From positions 397,478 to 461,477 of the forward strand of contig JH720310.1 of NCBI GenBank assembly GCA_000231825.2: a stretch of 64,000 bases of DNA, in the 5' to 3' direction. Under the pieces are notes generated by a model. That model was not told the origin of the DNA. It made no database searches and was given only the letters and a program-made list of their open reading frames with translations. This DNA is from Tetrahymena elliotti 4EA. Its lineage: Eukaryota; Ciliophora; Oligohymenophorea; Hymenostomatida; Tetrahymenidae. Every line of letters begins with the position of its first letter. The stretch's first letter is position 1. Of the stretch, positions 1 to 12,019 are shown piece by piece. The translations under genes and the position numbers were made by a program.

Positions 1-518
1 ATCAAAAAACAAATTAATTTAAAAACTTATTTATTGCATAATATCAAAATTCGTTTATTTTTAATCCAAATTAACACTTCTTTACCTCATTACTATTTAT
101 AGTTTATTTTTTATCATTTAATATTCTGTTTTCAAAACCAAAAAAATGTTGAACTACTACATGTAATTACTCAATAATTTATATTGAATTATCATTCAAT
201 CAAAAATGTTTTAAAATTTATTTAAAAATTACTAAATTCAATTTTAAAATATCTAAAATGTTATGAGATGAAAAATAGGTAAATTGGTATAGCGGATTTA
301 TTATAGCTAATAAAGATAAGCTTTATAAAAAGAGTGAAGTAGCTTAAAATATATTTTACATTATCTTAATTTGAAAAGGAAAAAAAATAAAAAAAGATAT
401 TGTAAGTTTGATGAGAATATAAATAGAATAATAAATTCAACAAACAATATACTTATATACTTAAATACATATTATTATAAGAAATAATTTAACAGATTTG
501 ATTAAAATTAAAAAATAA
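1..518. other. AT-rich flank, no gene seen
   Basis: Very AT-rich sequence downstream of the first minus-strand gene. I see no reading frame with recognisable protein character on either strand and no RNA gene. A CTTG/CTTGCTTG run near 547-557 lies just inside the 3' end of the next gene. Confidence 0.5.
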
Positions 519-2119
519 TCAAATCTAAATAATTGAAACTTTTTTGCTTGCTTGCTTGGTAGATTTTATTTATAATTTTGCAATAAATTAATTAATTTGT
601 GAGAAAAAATACTTTTTAATTGTAAAACTGAATGCTTATTATTCATTAAGGTCTAGGTTTAATAGGGACAGTTGGCTCCTATACTAAACACCTTGGAAAT
701 AGAATAACTGATCTTATTTAGCCTGATTTAATTTTCTAGAAATTCTATGCTTCCTATTTTGATTAATTTTAGAATGTGATGAATAAATAAATGATATTAT
801 TTTTTATTAATTAAAAGAAAAACAGATTTTAATTGAAAATATTATTGATTTATTTACTGATGGATATTCATGATCTAATTTGGATATATAGAGATTACTG
901 AAATCTCTTACAATTAAGTAATTTCTTTTTTCAAATGAGAAATATTGTAAATCGTAAAGAGATTCTGCAAAGTGCAACTTGATGATGAGTTAATCACTGA
1001 TATAGTCATAGATTACAAACTCTTTGTTGTCACTAATAAATAAAATTTAATCCTTGTTTGATGGATGGAATACTCCAGTGATATATCTCCCATGTGAAGG
1101 TAAATTTTACTAATTAGATATATTATCGAAGTTTTTAAACACCAAATCTCTGAATTTAATATGATAAATATATCTTTGTTCTAATATAATAACTAATGGA
1201 ACATCTGGTATAATTTACTTTTTTTGCTCTTCTTCTATATCTACATTACTTTTTCTGAAAAGAGATATAAATTTATTTATGAATCCCTTTGACTAGCCTT
1301 GGTTCTTCTTTTTTATTATGTTTTATTAGTTCTGCTGGGATTATTGTTAATTTTAAGGTTAATATTAATTAGAGTTTAAGTAAACAATAGAAGAGTTCAG
1401 ATATGACTAGTGCTCGATCATTTGTTAATAGCTATTTTCTGATATCAGAAGCTCTGCTTGAGGAATGGAATCTTTCTCATTATAGAAATTGTCTTATATC
1501 TTGGGAATGTTCATGAGAGAAAATTAGCATTCATGTTTTTTAGAGCTAGCATTACACAGTATAAACTAAGACCTATTTGTGAGCACTACAAATAGATTGT
1601 CTGGAGAATTTAAAGGGATAACTTTTTTTATTTAGTATTCTTAAAATCTCAATTCATAATCATGAATCTTCTCAATAAAAATCCTCGGCACTTTAGAAAG
1701 CTGATCTTTCAAAATATTATAAACTTTTACAATGTATTTATCATAAATAATCACTTTAGTTTGACTTAAATTAAGAAGCTTTACAGCTTCAACATCAAAA
1801 TCCTCCAATTTATTGTATAAAATACGCTTGTTTAAGTCTATATTCCATAGACTTAAATCCATATCAGAATCCAAAGTAATAAAGCTTATAGAGTCTAAGA
1901 ATATGCAAGATAAGATTGTAAGGCCTACTTTTTTCTAGTTTTAATTAGAATTTATTGTAAATTAAAATTATTCTAGCTGCTAATTTTCTGTTCTCTCTTC
2001 CCTATTTTAAATATAATTTGCTTTATCAAACAAAAGAAAAATAATAATAGTTTTTACGAAAATATTAAGTAATCAAATAAATTCAATCTTATCATTTTGT
2101 TCTTTTCAAGTAGTATCAT
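519..2119 (-). CDS. WD40-like beta-propeller protein
   Basis: Two exons, 2058-2119 and 519-2001, with a 56-bp GT...AG intron between them. They give about 514 residues ending at TGA; the exon sum is divisible by three. Many TAA/TAG codons are read as Gln. Around residues 60-110 there is a WD-type blade: FITLDSDMDLSLWNIDLNKR followed by a short strand and a second YDKYIVKVYNI strand. Later segments alternate short hydrophobic strands (for example GRYITGVFHP, QILFISDNKEFVIYDY) with a Gln/Asn-rich loop, as in degenerate WD40 propellers. Such proteins usually act as scaffolds; no specific partner can be inferred. The start ATG was chosen because it is the first one whose exon joins the main exon in phase. 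The exact number of blades is unclear. Confidence 0.7.
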
Positions 2120-2536
2120 ATTGAAGTATCCATGTTGACTCTGTTAAGGGTTCTTTTTTCATAAATTTACTTAAGATTTTGTTTAAAAAAGTAATAAAAA
2201 CATCATATTTTCTTGCTTTAATCAGAACCACTTTGGTTCATTTAATTATTTATTGAATTATAAAATTAAAGAATTTATGTTTAAAACTAAAAAATGTATG
2301 AATTAGTAAAGCCTTTTCATTCAAAACAATAAAAAATTGAGAAAAATTGTTAATAAGTTGTTCATTGTTGACATGAAGAGCACTTCAGTTTTGAAAAAAC
2401 TAAGTTTGGATGAAAAATAAATCTAAAATTAGTCTTGAATGTGTAGAAAGAAAATTTCTATGAATCAAAATAAATGAGAATTTTGTTTGTTCAAAGAATC
2501 CAAATTTAAATAGTGAAAAATTAAGTTTTTTTAATT
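2120..2536. other. Short intergenic spacer
   Basis: AT-rich spacer between two minus-strand genes, holding the 5' flank of the WD40-like gene and the 3' flank of the pseudokinase gene. Nothing recognisable was seen in it. Confidence 0.5.
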
Positions 2537-4356
2537 TCAAGAAAATTCCTGTTAATCAAACAAAATATAAATTAGAATTTTGCTTGTTGAAACAATTAAA
2601 ATGTTTAATAGTAGTAAATTGAATGAATAACTAACTATTATTACATAATTGACAAAGTTGAACTCGTTAATTTGGCTGATCAGTTAAAGTTTTTCGTCTT
2701 TTTCTTTGACTTGCTAGCAGTGAGATTTCATCATGCTGATTGTAAAATTTTTAGTGCCTTTTATATGCTAGTCTATAACGTTTAGAGCATTTTTAATAAG
2801 CTCACTTCTGGGATTTTGTTTTTTTGGTACGACTTTACAAACATCTTATAATTTTTAAATTGTTTATTGTCTTTAATATTCTAAATATTCGTCAAAGAAT
2901 TCTATAAATTCCTTCATCTCTTATTAATCAAACCCATATATTTCTTGCAAATCTTCTTCATTCATAGGCTTTTTTTGCAAGTTTTTGAAGATCGCTTCAG
3001 CTATTTCTGCGACAGCTTAAGCAGAAAGTCTATTTTCAGGAGCAAACTCAAGCATTTACTTTAATAGTTATTTGATCATATCTCTGTTTTTCTTTTTTTT
3101 AAACAAATAAAAATGACTTATTAGTTCATTCATTGAGAAAAAAATGAATAAATGTTTACATTTTTGACTTATTTAAGTTCAAGTTCCTCTATTTTGTTAG
3201 CAATTAAAGTAATTTAAATCTCTTATTTTAGCTAAAATAAACTCAGAATATTGCAAATATCTCTCGTGTTGCACATGCAAAGAAGACATAGACCAAGCTA
3301 ATATATATCACTTTTTTAAGTAGGCTCAAATTTTTTCTCACTGCTATCTAATAATGGATCTTTAACTTTTTGGGTTCCTTAATTTTTAGTTTGTGGATTA
3401 GTTTTTTCTTTTGGATTGAGAGAGTCAATCAATTCAGGAGCAATAAATTCAATATTATTTCTTAGTACAATTTGGTATTCATTTAATTTATGAAGGTCTT
3501 ATTCTTCCTCTGTTGAATTCATCTAATTTTAAAAAGGCAAAGATCATTAGATAAATCAATAACTTTGAAATTGTTTGCTTAATTAAAACAAAACAATTTC
3601 TATCTAAAATGAATGGGTAATTTTAAATACATTTTTCTTGAGCAGCTCTTTTTCTGTAGAAGAATCTGACATAAAAAGGTAATGCATGCCACAATCAGTG
3701 AGAATTACTGACTAGTTGTCTTGAGAGCTGGATTAATACTCATCGATTATCCAATTTTAGACAAGAATATTGTTTGGACAAACATTTCCATGGCAGAGAT
3801 TTTTACTATGGAGAATATGAAGTGCTTCTGCTACACGCTTAACAATATAAAAAGCTACGTTTAACGGGAATTGCATGAGATTAGATTTTCTTTTCATGAG
3901 CTGATTTAAAGAGATTTTTGAGGAGTCTTAATAACTTACAATTGCATATTATGGTTTTTCATTCATATCTTTATTTGTAGTCTAGAAGGTGTATATTTTT
4001 TTAATGAGCCTAAGTCCAAATTTTGATGGCTAATAATCTTAATCCTCACTCCCTTCAAATAAGTATTTATAATTTTCATTGTTTTTTATGATATGCTTAA
4101 TATTAGAAAATCTAATCAGAGGCATCTCTTTCACAGAGCATACTTTTTTGTTGAAAACCTTTTTTGTAATTATCGATGTAGTAGATGCTCCTAAAAATTC
4201 TTATTTGCTCTCGCTTTAAAAAAATTCTTTTTCTCCTTCATTCAATTCATCCATCTAACTAAAGAATTGTTTAAAATCTTTAATGTCTTCTTAAAAATCC
4301 TTTATTGTTCCAAAAAAATTATCAACATTGTTGCTGTTCATTTGTTTATCACCCAT
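2537..4356 (-). CDS. Pseudokinase-like protein (degenerate protein kinase fold)
   Basis: Three exons (3631-4356, 3160-3522, 2537-3091) join in phase to 547 residues ending at TGA. Kinase landmarks appear in order. The catalytic-loop position reads HGNVCPNNIL (about residues 189-198) instead of HRDLKPENIL. The DFG position reads DCG (221-223). An APE motif lies at about 270-272. The SDIYQLG segment matches subdomain IX, and a conserved subdomain XI reads QMLEFAPENRLSAQAV. There is no clear glycine-rich loop. HRD lacks its catalytic Asp (Asn here), so the protein is probably catalytically impaired or a pure scaffold. The last ~35 residues are hydrophobic and AT-rich and may be a mis-read intron or UTR. 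Known for the family: pseudokinases often act as allosteric regulators. The substrate or partner is unknown. Confidence 0.8.
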
Positions 4357-4596
4357 ATATGTAGATCTAGCTAGTGTTCTTGCTTAAATTTAAAAATATA
4401 GCTGATAAATTAACTAACTAAATAAATAAATATTGTGAATTGAACAAATCTACAAATATCTATTTATTTGTTTATTTATCTATCTTAATCTAATAAAATT
4501 TCTATTCAAAACAACAAGCTAGATTAAAACATAAAACAGTAAGTAAGTATTAAAAAAACCATAAATTAAATTTTCATCCATCATTTTAAAAATAAT

Positions 4597-4688
4597 TAGA
4601 GAATATAACACCCACCATTAATTGTTACCCCAAAGTAACCTTATGGTTACTTTGGGGTAACAATTAATGGTGGGTGTTATATTCTCTA
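4597..4688. repeat. Perfect 44-bp inverted repeat with 4-base loop
   Basis: The arms 4597-4640 and 4645-4688 are exact reverse complements and flank the loop TTAT. The centre reads AAAGTAACC-TTAT-GGTTACTTT. The arms are richer in G and C (CCCACC, ACCCCAAAG) than the DNA around them. In single-stranded DNA or RNA this would fold into one long hairpin. It sits about 240 bp upstream of the pseudokinase start. I cannot tell whether it is a MITE-like element, a folded-back mobile-element end or a chance inverted duplication. Confidence 0.95.
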
Positions 4689-4829
4689 TAATTAATATAC
4701 ACCATTTAGTTATTCTTAATTCCATCTAAAATAATCTCCAAAATACAATAAATATTCCAATTAAATTTATTATTTCTTACATACAACATAGATTTATTTA
4801 TTTTCTTAAAATAATAAACAAAATTTAAT

Positions 4830-5575
4830 TTTTTAATTATCATTTTAGTTATAAACAATGAATTACACTACTACCTTTAATATAAAAATAACCTTTCTTT
4901 TTCCTTGAAATTGAAAGACAGACCAACAATAAAATATGAAAGATAAAATTTACTTGCTTAAGAAATGAAATCAATTAAGTATAATAAATTGTTATGTTGT
5001 TTCTTTATCTTTTGTTGTATTTAAATAGCTTTAGAAGAAAGTGCTATCTATCTATCTATCACTTTTCTCAAATCACGAAAAGATAGAATATAATTAAAGG
5101 CATAAATTAAATTAGAAGTAAAAATGTTTGAGTTTTATTGATTTTAATCTAAATTTGCAAATCAAATGAGTATAAAAGAATGAATTCTCACATTATCTCT
5201 AATTAAATCTTTAATTATCATTTTAGTGATATACAATCAATAACTCTGTTAATTTAAAAATAAAAATAAAGTTACTTTGACAGACAAACATGTTCCAAGA
5301 ATAAAATATGAAAGATAAAAATACATGATTAACAAATGAAATCAGTTAAATAAAAGAAATTTTTATGTAATTTCTTTATCTTTTGTTGTATTTATTTGAG
5401 AAGAAACCACTATTTATATATCTATTTTCTCAAATCACCAAAAGATTTATTTTAATAAAAAGCATAAATTAGTAGTAAAAATGTTGAAATTTATAGATAC
5501 TAATTGTAATATTCAAATCAAACAAGTATAAAAGAATGAATTCCCCGTTGGAAGCGCTCACATTATCTCTAATTT
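4830..5575. repeat. Degenerate direct duplication, ~370-bp unit x2
   Basis: Unit 1 (about 4830-5208) and unit 2 (about 5209-5575) share TTTAATTATCATTTTAGT near the start, then AATAAAATATGAAAGATAAA, TTTCTTTATCTTTTGTTGTA, a TTTTCTCAAATCAC segment and AGTATAAAAGAATGAATTC near the end. Unit 2 carries a short GC-richer insert (CCCGTTGGAAGCG, near 5543) that unit 1 lacks. No coding potential was seen in either unit. Confidence 0.85.
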
Positions 5576-5817
5576 GATATGTTTTTTATTTTTTAGATAA
5601 TTAGTTTGATTAATGATTTTGAAGATAAATATGGGTAGGTGAATGGGAGAATGAAATGATAGAATTTACTACAAAAAACATAGATAAATAGATAGATTAG
5701 TTGTCAGTAAACACAGTATTATTTGAAATTAATAGTAATATGGGTTAAAATAGAATTAAGGTATTATTTGTTTTATTGATATTTAAAATATAAGATGGTG
5801 GAAAATAAATCAATCAA

Positions 5818-8106
5818 TCATTCTAACAAAGCATGTACAACAGTTCTAACATTAAGTTTCTTAAGATGAGTATACTTTTATCCAACACCACAGAATAAGA
5901 TAGGTTTACCAGTATTATATGTCATACTTAAAGCAGCTCCAACTATTTATTTTTTTTAGTTAAAAATTATATTAAAAAACCAGTTTTAAAAATGAAAGTT
6001 ATTATACCTTTGTCATCAACTGTATCGAATTTACTTAAAATAATGGCATCAATTTCTCTGATTCTGTCTTTAGGTGAGAGATCAATAAGGGCTTTGTTGA
6101 ATTTCATCAATTAATCAGTTCCGTCATTACCAACCAAAGCTTCTCCAATAAAGACAATAAGATCAGGATTGTTCTAAACAACTAAAGTACTAAGTTATTT
6201 CATTAAAGGTTCATTATCTTGCATACGACCAGCTGTATCAATTAGCAAAATATCAACTTTCTTAGCTTAAGCTTCTCTGATAGCTTAGAAAGCAATATCA
6301 GCAGGTTCATCTTTATAACCTCTGTCAAAAACTGGAATTTCCAAGCATCTACCATGAGTTTTAATTTATTCTACTGCACCAGCTCTGAAATTATCACAAG
6401 CAGCAAACATAACTGAAAAACCCTATTATTTATTTTCAAAAACATATTAAATTAGCTTTCCAAAAGCAGGCATTTAAATCAAAAGAAAAAATATATTTTT
6501 TATTGTTGTAGTTCGAATAAATATGCAAATATAATTACTTCTTTCTTGAAGAGATAAGCAACCTTGGCAAGATTGGTTGATTTACCTACACCGTTGACTC
6601 CAATAAATGTGATAATGTAGGGTTTTCCCTTTTCTCTTGATCTCATAGCTTCTGCAATAATATCAATATTTCTCTTAGGAGTTAAAATCTTGCTAATAGC
6701 ATCTTTCAAAGATTCCTTGACGGTTTTATTAAGCAAGGTTAAAGCTTTAGCTTAAGTATTAATCAAGTTCTTCTTAATACTATCACATAATTATTGTGCA
6801 ATTTGTTCACCAACATTTTTGTTCATCAACTATTCTTTGAACTTATCAAGGATGGGTTGTAAATCCTGTGCATCTAAAATCTATATTCATAAATTAAATA
6901 AAACTTAGAAAAAATCAATCAATTTTGCTAAATTTATTTCAAAAGCCAAAAGATAATGAATGTATGTATGTGTGTATATTTCTTCTCTTTTATTTTTGCT
7001 TATTTTGCTTTCATTTCTATCTTTCTTTTCCATCTAATTATTTATTTTATAACTATTTACCTTCGTACCAGTGAGCTATTTAAAGTTGCTGACAATTTTA
7101 GAGAAGAAACCTCTCTTTTCTACTTCCTACTCGTCTTCATCAGATGAAATATCATCGAAACCTTTAATTTTTTCGTTTTCACCACCTAGGTATTTTTGCT
7201 TTTCTAAGGAAATATCTTCTTCCTATTGATTCTAGCTTTGATCTAATGACTTAGCTAATTGACTGCTATATTTACCTACAGTTCCTAATGCCTTTTCTTT
7301 TTACTTTTTTTATTCAGGTGCAGGCTTTTCTACTGGGGTAGGTTAGACTTTAGGCTTTTCGAACTTCTCTATTGGTTGTTGATTAATTGATAAAAATAAT
7401 GAATTAATTTTATAAATTTTAAAAGAAAACAATGTTTACATTTCAATAAAAGTCTTGCTTTTTCTTTTTCTGATAATTCAGTATTATCAATACTATTTCT
7501 TTTAGCATCTGCTTTACCTTCATCAGCAGAATCAATAGAATTGTAACTTCCAACACTACCTACACTATTATTTAATGCGCTATTTCCGGAAGGAGTATAT
7601 TCATCTTTTTCAGTACCCACCTTCCCAGTTTTCTTTTTTTAGACTCCACTGGCTCCCTTCTTGAGTTCCTATCCTTTTTTAGTTTCTTCGAAGGATTTCA
7701 TTGTAGATTTTTATCTTTCCCTTTCAACTTTCAAATATTCTTGCCACTTCATAACGCTCTATTCAAATCCCTTGTCAAAAGATGGTATTTCTTTAATAAC
7801 GTGATTCTCGATTTTGATCTAGTCGTAATATTATTCAACATAGATAGCTTTCAAAAGCTTAATAAACTTGTCAGTTGATTAAAGATGCAATAATTCACTA
7901 TAGGCTATCATAAAGACAAGATTCTTTTCTTAATCTCTATTCCACATAACTCTATAATTATCCAACAAATAGCTCTACTCACTAAATCTTTCATTAATGA
8001 GATTCTTTTTGATCAAATCATCAACTAAATCATATCTCAAAGTAGAAAATGCCTTATAAAATAATATAACGCCGCTAGTTGTAAAAATGCAAGCTAATTC
8101 AATCAT
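5818..8106 (-). CDS. SRPRA: Signal recognition particle receptor subunit alpha (docking protein)
   Basis: Five exons (7440-8106, 7061-7368, 6539-6880, 6008-6422, 5818-5942) give 618 residues, close to the usual eukaryotic length of about 640. The N-terminal ~150 residues match the SRX/longin-like domain that binds SR-beta at the ER membrane. A charged Lys/Glu-rich linker follows. Then comes the NG domain: P-loop GVNGVGKST (about 419-427), DTAGRMQ (501), SKFDTVDDK (569) and the closing [14 protein letters not shown]. It is a GTPase that receives the SRP-ribosome complex at the ER. The segment before the first NG exon has the GFFSKI...LTG pattern seen in eukaryotic SR-alpha. All four introns are GT...AG and restore conserved sequence. 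TAA/TAG code for Gln, for example in AEQIAQQL-type positions. Confidence 0.97.
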
Positions 8107-9610
8107 GATTTTGTTTGTTCTTTATTAGACTTTATTTAATTTCTTATCTACACCTTTTTTGTTTATTAAAATTTATATGATTAATTTATTAATTATTTAA
8201 TTACTAAAAGCTCTAGTATTTATAATTACTAATTATTATTCATTTCAAAAAGGGAGTTAATTACGTGGCTATTCTTTCCTATTCAACTAATAAATAATAT
8301 ATCCATTCATCTATTTCGCATACCTATTTATTTATTAATCCTTTTTTGTTAATTAAAAACGTGGTCTACAATTATCTTAGAAAATTAGAAATTCTATTTA
8401 TAAGCTAAATTCTTCTATCAAAAGTAGCTTCATTCAGTTTATCATTTTGCTAAAACTTTAACCCTTCAATAAACAAATCAAAGAACCAAAAAAATCTGAA
8501 AATCTTATTTAAAATATTTTCAAAAAAAAGTATTTATGTATGCATGCATCACTCTAAATTAAAATTTATGTATTTTTATTTTTTATAACGGCAAGCAAGT
8601 ACAATTATTGTTAAAGTCTAATTTGTATTTTAACTTTAAAATTAAAAGAAGAAATCTAAATTAAATAATTCTTGACTTAAGAAATTCTAGATTGAAAAAG
8701 AATATTAGAATAATTCTTTCTTTCCCATTATATTTTAATAGAATAAATCTATTATTACCTTTAACTGCAAAACAACTATAGAAACATTTCATAAAGTTAA
8801 AATAATGAAAGTATAAAATATATTAATTAGTCATGTAAATTGCACTTAAAACTTAAATTTTAGATGTGTTTCTATTGTGAATTGTTTGTTAGTACCTGCA
8901 TTTTAGTAACCTATTTAACTCGAATATGTTTTGTAATTCTAAGATTTAAAATAGAGATAATTTTTATTTTTTTAAAGGATTCAAACATTTTATTTGCATA
9001 AAAAAAACATAAATGAATGTTTTACTTCTTACTTAAAATAGATAATTGTTTCATCTTTAAAGGGTTTAGCATTAATAAACATTCAAAGAATTGGGAGATT
9101 GCTAATAATTTTTTCTTTTTATATGAATTGATTATTAATCATTTTGTTGTGTTTTTTGGATGTTATGGTTTTTTTAAACACATAAAAATGAATTTTCTTT
9201 GTTTTAAAAAATGGTTTTAATTTACTTTGATTTTTTTTTCTTTGTCATATTAAAAAAAAGTAACTAAAATATTTCAATATGATTTCAAAAGAGAAATTCT
9301 AAAATACTAATCACTTAAATAAGATCATATTTGATTTTTATCAAGGTATTTTAAAATTAAGTTTTTTCTTCGTATTCATTGCTACAATAATATAAATTAA
9401 TCTTAGAACGTTTAAAGTAGGTCTTTAATAATTAAAATAATTTTCAAAAAGAATATTATCAATTGATTGATTAGTTTAATTGATAAGATAAAAAAGATAT
9501 GTAAGAATGATTTGATAGAAAATTTTTGATTAAATAAATTTGATAGAATCAACAAGATATTTGTTTTGTAAAAGAGGAGTTAAAAATTTGAAAATATAAA
9601 GAAAAGAAAA
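8107..9610. other. Intergenic region between divergent genes
   Basis: About 1.5 kb of AT-rich DNA between the start of the SRP receptor gene (minus) and the start of the OPR-like gene (plus), so it should hold the promoters of both. No recognisable gene was seen. Reading frames here are low-complexity (Phe/Lys/Asn/Ile) and look like chance. Confidence 0.5.
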
Positions 9611-12019
9611 ATGAATTTGCTTTAAAAGTCATTAGGGATAGTTTTAAAGAGTTATGGGAAGCAAGTGAGATAATAGAATAATTACAAGATTTTATATAAT
9701 AAATTAAGATTTGGCATTTTTAACATCAGTAAAAAAAAAAATGAGAGTAAGAGTAGCAATGAGAAGTCTTAATTGCTTAAAGAATAGTTGAAATTATACA
9801 AAGAAGAAAAGAAATTTATGATACGTAAACCATTCAATAAAGATTATTACATCACTCCTCAAGAGAGTCAAAAGCAGCAAAAAGAAGCTAATGATATGCT
9901 AGATAAATATCTTAAGGAATATAAGTTCGAGTAGCCTTTTTTGGAAGAAAACTTTATTCAATTATTATCAAAAATATCTCAAACAGCGAACAACAAGAAC
10001 ATTCTAGAAAGAAAGGATTTCTAAGATTTGTTGCTTGAAAGAGCAGAGAAGTCATATTTATTCAAAGACTTTAGACAATTTTGCTTATTTTTCGCTTTTT
10101 GCTCTGTTTAGCAAATAGACCATCCTTCTCTTTGGGAGTGCTTTAATGGTTTTGTTGCAAGCAACTATGTTAATTTTTCTACTAATGATAAAGTTTTATT
10201 ATTATCAAATGTTAATTAATACAATGCTCATGGTAAATTATTAATTACTAGATTTTTTCAATAATAAATCGTTTTTTTAAATTTATAATTAGAAATGGAA
10301 TGCTTCTTTGAAATTTTTGAAAACGAACTCCTCAAAGATGTCTAGTCACATTAAATTCCTAATTTTGATAAAATCTATACATTACTTTAGCTTTACAGAA
10401 ACGCAAATCAAGGTAATTTTAATTCTAGATCAACATTCAAAACATTCAAAGCATATTTTTAATGTCTCTTTTGATAATTTATTTATATTTTTGAATGAAA
10501 AAGGTGGTCAGGACTTTTATGAGACAATTGAAACTTTGATTGGGGATAATATAGATGAAATTAGCATTGAGTCTTTAACAAAGTTGATTACACATTACTC
10601 CACAAATTAAAATGAAAAACATGATAGTAGATTGAAAATGATGAATATTTTTGAGTAGAGAATTTTGAAGATTTGCAGATTTATTAATCCTTAAGAATTG
10701 ATTGCTATCTTTTACAGTTATATTAAAATTGGCATGGGGTCTGAATTGTTATTTAGAAGTCTTGAAGAAAGAATATTCTTGTTGATTGAAGATTTTAACA
10801 TTTAATAAATCAATAAAATTTTGATTATTGCTTCAAATAGACCTGAATCTAAAAAGACTGTCTTTGCAGCTGTTGAAGCTTTCGTTATTAAAAATTTATA
10901 AAAACTTAATGAATTAACTCTTCCATTAATATTTTTCAATTATTGTGAAAATGCTATTGGATCTGAGAAGTTCTACTAACTAGTTGAAACTAAACTAGTC
11001 TCTATGGCTCACAATATGTCCTCTGAAATGTTAGCTAAATGTGCTTGGGGATTCACAGTTGCAACTACTGAAAAAGGAGAATTGTTCTACAAAAAATCAG
11101 AAGAAGTAATTAATAAACATTTCTATTAAAAAATTCACTCTTTATTAGGTTGATTTATTTAAATAAACATATTTTCTTATCTAAACAACCTATTATGATT
11201 TAAATACAAATTCATTTCAAAAGAACTAAAATAGAATAATATAAATTAATAAAAATAAAGGCTGCTTTGTTGAAATTAGAGTAATTTACTGTAAAGGATC
11301 TCAGCACTTTAATTTGGAGTTTTGCAAGAGTCCAAAAAGGTTCATCAGAGTTTTATGAAAAAGTAGAGAAGGAAATTTAGAGTAGATTTGAAACATTGAA
11401 GGGTAAAGACTGTGCTTAATTATTGTGGGCATATACATAAAATCATCCTTTGACAATTTACAGTATTGAATTTATGAGGGGAATTATTTTGAGAGATAGA
11501 AAGGATTTAGATTGCTGGGATTTGAGCATGATATTATGGAGTTTTACTAAATTTGAGGAATACGATAGTTATGATATGTTTGTTGGTCTTTAAGAATAAA
11601 CTGTTGAACTCCTAGATGAAATGTCTCCTGAAGAGTTTATTTACTGCTTCAGAAGCTACCTTGAAGTCAATTGTATAAATAAGGATCTCATTAACCACTT
11701 TTTAGAAAAAGCTTAAGAATGCATTGATTTAAAAAACATCAATTACGATTAAACTTACATCTTAACTTGGGGATTTTCATCACTTCCTGAGTCTGAAATT
11801 ACAGAGGAAGTTATTAAAATTATCAAATAATTAGAAGAAAGACTTAAGTTATTACAAATGCCTTACATTTAAAACCCAGAAACTGTTTCTGAAAATCATG
11901 AAGGCTAAAATGAAGCTAAACAACATGAAGAAGAAGAAGATAAATTTAGAATTAATGATATTGAGTTTTATAAAGAAAATCTAGAATATGAAAAGTTAAA
12001 AAATTAAGAAAATAAATGA
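9611..12019 (+). CDS. OPR/FASTK-like helical-repeat protein, probably mitochondrial
   Basis: Four exons (9611-10232, 10293-10412, 10504-11148, 11235-12019) give 723 residues; the exon sum is divisible by three. The N-terminal ~40 residues are basic, lack acidic residues and resemble a mitochondrial presequence (MNLLQKSLGIVLKSYGKQ). The rest is alpha-helical repeats with the spaced signature A/W-W-x-F/Y: KCAWGFTVA, LIWSFARV, LLWAYTQN, ILWSFTKF and LTWGFSSL. This spacing is typical of octotricopeptide and FASTK/RAP-type repeats, which bind organellar RNA. The C-terminus is acidic and Glu-rich; I see no clear RAP domain. The middle intron (10413-10503) was chosen because it restores a continuous helical repeat, whereas reading through gives a frame conflict. 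Role inferred: mitochondrial RNA maturation, stability or translation. Confidence 0.8.

Larger units (their letters stand above)
4357..5817. other. Intergenic region with a palindrome and a duplicated segment
   Basis: No gene was seen. It holds a perfect 44-bp inverted repeat (4597-4688) and a degenerate head-to-tail duplication of about 370 bp (4830-5575), both listed separately. It also holds short TCTA/TTTA tetranucleotide runs at 4440-4480 and 5040-5060. Confidence 0.6.

Noticed and set aside
6956..7147. Plus-strand open frame of 63 residues
   Set aside because: It lies antisense to the SRP receptor gene, over an intron and part of an exon, and is low-complexity Phe/Ile.
9017..9220. Plus-strand open frame rich in Phe and Asn
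   Set aside because: No motif and no exon context; composition matches random AT-rich DNA.
10413..10428. A possible 16-bp intron in the OPR-like gene
   Set aside because: It would fix the frame but is far shorter than other introns here; the 91-bp intron fixes it equally well with better boundaries.
10308..10610. Plus-strand frame that reads through the second intron of the OPR-like gene
   Set aside because: Its first half conflicts with the better helical-repeat frame; a 91-bp GT...AG intron (10413-10503) explains the overlap. Only its second half is real coding sequence.
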